From Lepiota brunneoincarnata (Eukaryota > Basidiomycota > Agaricomycetes > Agaricales > Agaricaceae): 64,000 bases of DNA. The position numbers were made by a program, and so were the translations under genes. Positions within the stretch are counted from its first letter, which is position 1. Each line of letters begins with the position of its first letter. Location: contig JAEBUN010000006.1 of the NCBI GenBank assembly GCA_023014365.1, positions 1,847,949-1,911,948 of the forward strand. The letters are read 5' to 3'. The notes under the pieces are model-generated. The model searched no databases and was not told the origin of the DNA. It saw nothing but the letters and a program-made list of their open reading frames with translations. Positions 56,385 through 64,000 of this stretch are shown here, in pieces.

Positions 56385-58714
56385 TCACTCGGGTATTTGA
56401 TACAGTTCATCTTCAATCAGATCCAATGCTTTCCTCGATCGTACAGAAAACGTGCACTTGAACGGCTCTGGATGACTATATAAGAGACATTAATGCCTAG
56501 GAGAGGGTAACCAAGACAAGACAAAGAGTCTCCTACCATATTGTTGTCAAAGGGTCATATTTCACCTCCGGTTCAACCTCCATCCCATTCTCATCTCTCC
56601 ATTTCGTGATTTTGAACGTAGCTAGGAGAAGGAAGGCTGCGAACCATGACGTTGAGAGGGCGTGGGTAGCTCCAGGACATCTCCTGAGATAAAATATGGT
56701 TTTGATCGCCTAGACGTAGTCGATCGACTTTCCACCCACCTTCGGCCAAAACCGAATGACCCGACTATTTCAGGGTCTAGTATATCATGCCGTATCTTTC
56801 CGTCTCTCAAAAATCTTTCAGGGTCAAACTTGCGGGGCTCCGGGAAAATATTTTCATCGTAAAGAATGGGCCTCGAAACGTGTGAGTGACGAGTACATCA
56901 CCCTGGTTTCTGAAACTTACCATGCATTACCAAATACTACGGTTCCTTTGGGGATATAATAACCCTTGTACACATCGGCCTTTGTCGCCATACGCGGGAT
57001 ACCTATGTATCAATAATCAGGGATGCAAGCATCTGCTTTACTGAAAAATCTCGGACCAGTCGGTACAATAGGCTGCCACCTGTGAAACGAACCTTAGCAA
57101 AGACATAGCGAGCAAGTTGTCAATCTCACCGTAGGACCTCTTTTATCACAGCGTGGAGGTAAGGGGCGGACGAACGCTCACTCCACACTGGAATATGGCC
57201 TTTCGCAATGAGGGGGTCGATCTCCGCATGAACTTTCTCCTGAACCACGGGGTGAACAAGCATTGCAAGAATAATATTGCTGATCAAGGCATTGGTGGTA
57301 TCGGCGGCGCCTGCAGCATTTCAGTTCTAGGGTCAAGGTGGTGATACAGGTTGGGGCAAACCTGCAAAAATCATTCCGGCCGTATTCCGAATCGTCCCCA
57401 GCTCTTGTTCAGAATACAAGCTCTCCTTGTGGTCCTTGGTTTCAAAATACGTTGAGACAAACGACGGCTTGGCAATCTGATTTTGCTATGGAACAAAGCT
57501 GCTGTATCAGGCCTAGCCGCGTCTTTTACGAAAGGGAAAGAGGCGCACTATAGCTCGTATCGCGATCTCAAACGGCCCCTCGAAGTGTCTCTTCAGCGTG
57601 TCCTTCCCTATCCGAGCAAAGGTCTGGAACTTTGCACCAGGAAACCACTCAGGGATGTACCGGAGCCACGGGAGTTGGTCCACTAAGAATTTTCCAGGCA
57701 GTGTGGCTATCATAATGATCCTCATCGTTTCGTCCGCCACTTTGACCAGCGGGTCTGGGCGTTGGAGTTTGATGCCATAGATAAAGTTGATTAGACTCTC
57801 CCCAATTCCGCTATGCACCCCAATCCGAAGATTTGATTTTAAGATACGTTTTGATGATTGACAGCGGAACGGAAGGGTGGGTTATGGGGTTATAGAAGGT
57901 GCAGAAGTAATAGGAGATAGAAGACGTGGTGCCACATCCGCGGAAACGGAAGATGAAGGCAGAGAGGCGACCAATTGAACGGGTTCAGTGTATATCCAAA
58001 TTCCAGGTGTGAACCTACCCACCTCGCCAGATGGTCTAAGAATTGAGTGGGAGTTTCGGTAATATCTAGGATGAGACGTTGAGAGAATTTTAGAAGCCAG
58101 AGTCGGTTCCACTCGGTGTTCTGCTGTGAGACGAGATGCCGAACAAGGAGCTTGCGCTCTTGTTTCCATTGTGTGCCGTAGTTCTTTAGTGATAGGAATT
58201 GTTGACCCCCGATCCTGACGTGGCAGCATAAGCGGTGCTGAGCAGACCCTGAAGCGAACGCTGCTTACAATTCGGAAACCATCATGCGGAATGGTCTAGT
58301 GGTGTCGTGAGAAGCATTCGGCAAAACGTATGGTCTCGGATGAATGAGTGGGACGCACCGATCCGAATAGTTCGCTGACCGCCTCTCCAACAACTCTGTC
58401 GCAGATTCCAGCGAGTTGAGTACAACGATAGGTGTCCCAGCGGCATCGAAATATATGACGTCGGAATCTAAGGCCTATTATTATTATCTTCTAGGTACAG
58501 ACTACCAGAAAACAGGTGAACTCACCGAACTGTTTGGATAACTGGGCGAAAGCCTCATGTTGATAGATGATGGGTATGCTCAATAGACTCCCGATGATTG
58601 GATATTGAGTTGGGCCCGGTGGAAGCAAATATCTGTTTCTCTTGGTGCGCTGAATGAGAAGGTAGCCATATATGCCCCCAAGAACCAAAAGACCAGTATC
58701 AATACGGTGGGCAT
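56385..58714 (-). CDS. Cytochrome P450 monooxygenase
   Basis: A microsomal P450 that oxidises small molecules using a P450 reductase. The start at 58714 (MPTVLILV) opens an N-terminal membrane anchor, then a proline hinge LLPPGPTQYPIIGSL. The mid-region has VKVADETMRIIMIATLPG and PWLRYIPEWFPGAKF. The I-helix is AGAADTTNALIS (AGxDTT) near 57290-57320. The K-helix ExxR is in IKEVLRW, followed by FDPERFLRDG. The heme loop FGFGRR|RCPG is split by a 56-nt intron near 56700-56750. The end is LDLIEDELYQIPE. A missing base near 58693 separates the start Met from the anchor frame. The family is typical of expanded Agaricomycete P450s; the substrate is unknown. It is divergent from the oxygenase at 59406. 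Confidence 0.88.
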
Positions 58715-59405
58715 CGTCTTGGACTCCTGGTACCGTTGGCTAGGAGGAAGGGGAGAGGGTGTTCCTGTAGCTTAGGGTGCTTAAATAATTCGCTGATCCA
58801 TATATACCCATCACGGAAGAGAGTGGCGCGGTACGCTTAACCTAATAGTTTCCATACACATTCGGTGCTAAGAAGGGGCGGGTGGCTTCTATCAGAGGTG
58901 ATTTTGAGGTTGCTCCTAGCATGGAACTTTCCGACTCGCTTAGCAGCCATCCCTTGCACATGCATCTCGTCTGCTGTATTGATGTAATTGATATCGTAAA
59001 GGTTCGAGGGCCTCAGGCGGCTAGTTCGGAACAGTATCCAATTATCGATTTGTTAGGTGGCTGGTTTTTGTGGTGCTAACTGTCTTTGAAAACCGTAATT
59101 AGTTCAGTAGTGCAGGCCCATCGCCGTCCAAGCGTGTGAATCTGGCGTTGACGGAGAGACTACGTGTGAGGATGTTCCTGATGTTTGATGGGTAGGGATC
59201 CGAAAGGGGGAATAGAGGGCGCTGAGCATTTAGAAACATGGACGGTTGGCGATGCGGCTAATTTGGCGCACTTAGGCGGAGATACAGTATGTCATTGCAT
59301 GTGCACCTGGATCACATGTTAGGATCGCGTCATCATGTCCAATGACCTTTTGCGCGCACTATGCTATCGCTGCCGTTCAGATAATTCCCAGAGCTCGTTG
59401 GTGCC
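58715..59405. promoter_or_regulatory. Shared divergent promoter region of P450 and 2OG oxygenase
   Basis: About 690 bp separates two divergent oxidative-enzyme genes. No specific regulator site was identified. The arrangement would allow co-regulation. Confidence 0.4.
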
Positions 59406-60859
59406 ATGTCCACTTCCCTCGGCAACTTTTCAAGTGTCCCAGTCCTCGACTACTCTCTTCTTTCCCGTCCCGCTGATCGGGAAATCTTCATCATCCAACT
59501 CAGAGATGCTCTCATCAACGTGGGTTTCCTGTATCTCAAGAACCACCCGGTGCAGCTGGATGTTGTCGACAAACTCATACGCCACATACCCGATTTTTTC
59601 AAACTACCCAGGAAGCGAAGGACAAGATCAAGATGTCCAACTCGGAGCATTTTCTAGGATACTCTCGTCTAGGAACTGAGCTCACGAAAGGTCGGGTTGA
59701 TCAGCGTGAGCAGTTTGATTTCGCGACTAGACACAGCTGCCGGTGGCAGAAGGGAGACCCTGATTATTATCGCCTGTGGGGTTCAAGTCAGGTAAGTTTA
59801 GGTTTTACGGCTTTCTGCTTCCGATGAAGCGAGTTGACTTATGGACACCACCCTATACCTTCATAGTGGCCTGAGGAGGACTTGATTCCTGATTTTAGGG
59901 AAGTAGGGGAGAAGTATCTGGAGGAGGTCGCAAACCTTAGTTACAAATTCAGCTCTCTCGTAGCGGAAGCCCTTGGTCTTGGTCCGAATGGTTTGGCTCA
60001 TTTCTACGACGGGCCCGAACTGATGCAACATCGCGCGAAGCTCGTAAAATACCCGGTTGTCGCTGGATCGAATGACCAAGGAGTGGGTCCGCATTATGAC
60101 GCTGGTTTCTTGACTTTTGTGCGTTGACAGCAATCGTGGTTGAAGTTTTTTCCCGTGACTAACAAGCATGGCAGCTGCTTCAGGCCTCGCCGCATGAGGG
60201 CTTGCAGGTGCAGAATTTATCGGGTGAATGGATTGATGTGCCCCCTATCCATGGGACTTTCGTCATTAATATTGGCAGAGGTGAGGTGGCCCCATATGGT
60301 GGTAGTTCATCGCCAACGAAATGTTATTATGTCCAGCGTTGGAATTTGTCACCCGAGGCATCGCGCGAGCAACGTCTCATAGGGTTTTGTCGCCGAGGGG
60401 GGGACGCTCCAAGATATTCTGTCCATTCTTCCAGAATATATCCTTGGAGATCCGGCTTGGTGATGAAGTGTTGAATTGTACGCTGATTTACTCGACATCA
60501 GCTCGTCTTCGTGGGCGTTGATGCGATTGGTTTCTAGTCCCACCTGAAATTCTCAAATTGAAGGATGAGCGCGGGACAGTTGCTTCAACCGACGGTATGT
60601 CCAAGTAATTCTATACCATCCGAATGGATAATGACGTCAACACGCGACATCAGCAATTAATTTTGCAGAATTCGATAGGGAGCCGTCGGGCCAAGTGAGT
60701 TTGATTGGACGTATAAAGCAAGTTGGTTATTTCTCCCTCAGATCATTTATTCACGAAACTTTGTTCAGGAGCCACCCTGAGACGGGAGAGATACACTACC
60801 CGGAGCTATTCAAGGAGATCTTTCCGAACGGTTATTCTGGAAAAAGCGGTCCATATTGA
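59406..60859 (+). CDS. 2-oxoglutarate-Fe(II) dioxygenase (isopenicillin N synthase-like)
   Basis: Members oxidise diverse small molecules with 2-oxoglutarate, O2 and Fe(II). The start at 59406 (MSTSLGNFSSVPVLDYSLL) begins the DIOX N-terminal domain (LRDALINVGFLYLKNHPV, RHIPDFFKLP). Next come EHFLGYSRLGTE and REQFDFATRH. The catalytic domain has the metal ligands HYD in GPHYDAGFLTF (60091-60100) and His in TSHRVLSP (60378-60380). The 2OG-binding Arg follows in PRYSV/PFFQNIS. The end is IKSHPETGEIHYPELFKE. Several introns; the last is best read as GC-AG. A base is missing at 59607-59609, and compensating shifts occur around a seven-G run near 60395-60402. Confidence 0.85.
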
Positions 60860-60968
60860 AGGCACCTGAGTAGCAGAAATTCGTGTATTGAAATATAAGA
60901 GACATTGTGACAACTGCGTGACAATATCACAGGGGTTGTTGGGCTCACCGTCCCTGCAAGCTACCACC

Positions 60969-62414
60969 ATGCTGCATTTCCCCTCTACTCTCAAGTCCAG
61001 CACCCCGAACGGTGTACCTCGGCGCACAGATAGTTTGAATGCGACCCCAACACAAGTCGGGGTCGAGCCCTATTTTTTCTCAAAATCGAGGAGGAGCTGC
61101 ACGATGCCCGACGAGTACAGGCACACGGTCAGGAGGAAGGCTTGAAGCTCGCGTTAGATATGGTGATCAATAGGGTGACAGAACTGGTACGAACGGGGTG
61201 ACGATTTTTTCAACGAACAATTTTTGAACTACTCTTCAACTAGTCTTCTCTCCTCACCGAGTCCCTATCGAACACCAGCCCGACCTCGAGGTTCAGCTCA
61301 ATGTCGCCAAGTCGAACCTTGCACTTGTTATCTCGAATAACGAGATGCTCGAGGATGCTCTGCGCCGCGATGGGTCTGGGGTCTCTAGAGAGCTCGGATG
61401 GCGAAGGACGGAGCGGAAAAGATGGTGATTCTGCTCAAGAGCGACAGAGCCTCGAAGAGTGGCAACAGGTCCAAGATTCCTCGAGCGGAAATGAGAGTGG
61501 GCCAGGATCCACGATGAATTCGCCGCAGATTCCTAGCACTGGCGCCCCTGTCGCCGCGAGCGCAGCCCAGGAGAACGGGTCGCTTCTTTAAGTTCCGTTT
61601 TGCTTCCAACTCTACGTCCTCCCCGACCTGCCAGCCGCCCGAGTACGCCTTCAAGCCGCATCAGCATATTCCCCACAAATCCCCCTCAATCTGCATCACC
61701 TACATTGCCAACAATCCCCCCACATATCGCGAAGGAGATAGAGGGTTTAACTACGGAACTCCAGAAGGAGCGGTCTGCACGAAAAGGGGGCAGAAGAGGA
61801 GAGGGCTAGAGTGGAAGCCGAAATAGAATCGGTTATCTCAGGCACTAATTTGAAGAGGTGCATCAGGCTTGCGTGTTCAATTCTGCGACAAAAGCTCACA
61901 CCTGATTGATTAGGCCAACAAAATGGTGGCAACGGAACGCATCAAACTCGCAGAAATAGAAGAGGAATTGAATGAGCAGAGAATGGAAAAGGAGGCCCTC
62001 AGACGGGCATTACAGTTGATCGAGGGTGAAAATCATGCCTTACGCAAGAGTGTTGCATCTTCCAGCTCCCAGGGTCAAGGTCTGCCAGTCCATGCAAGCC
62101 GAACGCGCTCATCCTCCGAGGTAGCTATCAAATCACGACCAGGATCCCCCATTCTGGAACCAGCACCCCCACCTCCAGCGTTTCCAGTGCCCGAGCAAAC
62201 TTCTCGGCTCTCGGCGTCTAAGAAACCCGAAGCAACTCCCAAGGGTCCCGGATCCCAGCCCCTCCCTCTACCCGTATCACCAGAACTGGCACCCGAGCTA
62301 GAACATTCCACCGTCTGGGCGGATGAGCCATCTGTATCACATTTTCCCTCGCCTTCCCTGCCCGATGCGGAACCCGAAAATTTGCTGTATGCTACTGCAG
62401 CCTTGGCGCGGTGA
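60969..62414 (+). CDS. Sec2-type Rab GEF coiled-coil protein
   Basis: Sec2 proteins activate the exocytic Rab Sec4/Rab8 through a long parallel coiled-coil. Exons show the coiled-coil pieces HGQEEGLKLALDMVINRVTEL, VQLNVAKSNLALVISNNEMLEDAL and, after a Ser/Pro-rich linker, ELQKERSARKGAEEERARVEAE. The GEF signature LSQALFEEANKMVATERIK then runs into AEIEEELNEQRMEKEALRRAL. The tail is long and Pro/Ser-rich, ending at 62414. The start at 60969 is tentative. One-base excesses are needed at 61786-61790, 61831-61832 and 61847-61848, and the first exon also changes frame. The split coil around an extended linker is unusual compared with yeast Sec2, but gene joins are uncertain. Confidence 0.72.
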
Positions 62415-63203
62415 GGGGTGAACAACTACCTTCGTCAATTTGCATCCGCGGAGTCATCTTTCCCTTCCTTTCCAGCGTTGATCGATACCCATATATCCAG
62501 TTACCAGTTCCTAAACAATCCATGTATCACTTTCTGTTCCATTGAAGCCCGTTGCCAATAATCGGAATTTGTATAGGCCAACGCTCGACCTTGACGAATG
62601 CAAATATTGCGGCTAAAAGCATTTATCTACGTCTGCTCCTTAAGGGGATCCAGGAAATGTGAATATGCACCGCCTCACTCGTCCATAACGCTCTCGGGTC
62701 AGGGCGGAGGAATACGACCGCCCGAGCAAGAACGGCGGGCTGCAACGAGCACATCAATCAGTCAAATGTCAGCCAAAAGGCTCACAGATCAAGTCGAGGT
62801 GCCTCCGACATCCAACTTGATTAAGGAATGATGAACCCCTTTTGGTCAGCCATGATACGAAAGACGGAACGTCATAATTGGTCTCGCGGCGGGCAGCGTG
62901 AATTGATAACCCTTCCCGACTACCCACACCCTCGCAGCCTCCTCAACTTTTTCGACGCTCGCAAGGGCATCAACGACAGTGAGGGCATCGCACGGCATGG
63001 GTGGCAACAAGCACTTCGGAGATTCGCAAAGATCTTGATAAGCTCAATTCTTAAAGCACTTGAGGGCCAATTATGTAACAACAGTCACCTAAAGATGCAC
63101 CTTTTTCTTTAACCCCCATTTTTTCTAATCCTCCTATACTCAAGTAATGGAGCAACCAAAGGACGATAGAACCATCGACGCATCTGGTCAGTAATTAAAG
63201 TCT
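62415..63203. other. Intergenic region
   Basis: A 94-codon frame at 62828-63112 lacks motifs. Otherwise nothing recognised. An alternative start for the next gene is at 63147. Confidence 0.35.
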
Positions 63204-63915
63204 ATGACTACAAGGGAACGTCTCGCCGCGCATCAGCTTATTATTGACCAAAAGAAAGCTGGACACTCGGAGTTTCGGAAGAACATCGCAGAAAGCAAGG
63301 CGGAGAAGCATCAAAGCACGAAAGGTGAGGAGACGAAGCAAAAGAAGGAAAAGAACAACACGGTGAACGACAACAAGACTCGAGAAGTTGGGGTGGAAAA
63401 TGGGGCACGACGGAAGGGTGTGCATGAAGGGGGGAGTAAGCCCGATGAAGGAGGTCATTGGTCGGGTCAGTACCGCCAAGGTGTGAAATTCGTGCCAGAC
63501 TGACACACTGACAATGTGCAGGCCTCCAAATCCCCCAAGAACAATAGCCTGCCGCCCCTGGACAAGCAGCCAACCGTGCAGCCAATTGTCCCGGAGACTT
63601 CAAACGTGATCTCAAAAGCCAAGGGAAGGGCCAAAGAGGATACGCAGGTGATGTCAGTGGTAGCATCCAGGCGAGCTACCACCTCCCAAATGCGCCGGCA
63701 GAGTTCTTACAAAGGTATGAACTCCGTTCGTTCCCCCACGAATACCCTATTACTGATGTTCGACTCAAGTGACTCAGCCCACTGACCCCATCGTAGGGCC
63801 CTCAACAAGCGCCTCTGTTGACGAACTGCCCCTTGAAGAGGGCCTCGAGTTCTTTCCAGCTGAGAGAACCCAAGCCGAGAATGAAAAGAGACGGCAGAAC
63901 CAAGGGCACGTTTAA
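63204..63915 (+). CDS. Basic Gln/Lys-rich protein, unknown function
   Basis: I do not recognise a family. The first exon (MTTRERLAAHQLIIDQKKAG) is strongly Lys/Glu/Gln-rich and helical, resembling a charged coiled-coil. An intron with a GTCAGT donor and a CTGAC branch site leads to a basic exon (SKSPKNNSLPPLDKQ, NVISKAKGRAKED, SRRATTSQMRRQSSYKG). A second intron ends at the acceptor ATCGTAG. The last exon has an acidic patch (DELPLEEGLEFF) and ends ENEKRRQNQGHV at 63915. The composition suggests an intrinsically disordered nuclear or cytoskeletal protein. The phase of the first intron is not settled. Confidence 0.4.
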
Positions 63916-64000
63916 GGGCTCGGAGGAAGGAGACGACAAAACGGAAACGATGGGTGTAGAGTCTCGGTAGCTCGTAGCGCGAGTACTGATGTATTCTGTA
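63916..64000. other. 3' flank at window edge
   Basis: Too short to assign. Confidence 0.3.

Overview
The window looks like genomic DNA of a mushroom-forming basidiomycete (Agaricomycete). Host genes carry many introns of roughly 45-60 nt with GT..AG ends and CTGAC/CTGAT-type branch sites. The gene content fits too: DUF6533 membrane proteins, a GT15 mannosyltransferase, a Zn2Cys6 regulator, a Gα subunit, a MAPR/Dap1 protein, a PWWP protein and chromodomain Ty3/gypsy retrotransposons. All assignments come from reading translations and motifs by eye; no search was run.

Layout. 1-11 kb is a nest of LTR retrotransposons. A plus-strand Ty3/gypsy 3' end (integrase-chromodomain, zinc-knuckle ORF, acidic ORF, LTR) abuts a decayed minus-strand Ty3/gypsy element (gag, protease, RT, RNase H). 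That element is split by a 1.69-kb TGTTA..TAACA insertion in gag and a ~0.66-kb LTR-like insertion in pol. A further LTR plus acidic-ORF fragment lies beside host DNA. 11-15 kb holds an unidentified gene, a sorting nexin-3 gene and a divergent proline-rich gene. 15.6-22.1 kb is a diverged direct duplication, each copy with a DUF6533-like gene. 22.4-25.6 kb holds the GT15 and MAPR genes. 25.6-31.3 kb is gene-poor apart from one unrecognised gene. 31.3-38 kb holds an SDR-like protein, a PWWP protein and a Gα subunit, followed by a tRNA-Trp. 41.4-44.8 kb is a Zn2Cys6 transcription factor. 46-55.7 kb is a head-to-tail pair of very large helical/EF-hand/ZZ-finger genes. 56.4-62.4 kb has a P450 divergent from a 2-oxoglutarate oxygenase, then a Sec2-type Rab GEF. 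The right end holds a basic/Gln-Lys-rich unknown gene.

Two themes stand out. First, several otherwise well-conserved genes (SNX3, GT15, SDR, P450, 2OG oxygenase, Sec2-like, the proline-rich gene and the distal EF-hand/ZZ copy) need one-base frame corrections. Others (MAPR, PWWP, Gα, the Zn2Cys6 factor) read cleanly. Residual assembly indels explain this better than mass pseudogenisation, but that cannot be settled here. Second, the most unusual biology is the duplicated EF-hand/ZZ gene pair and a small acidic protein encoded at the 3' end of two separate LTR elements and conserved mainly at the protein level.
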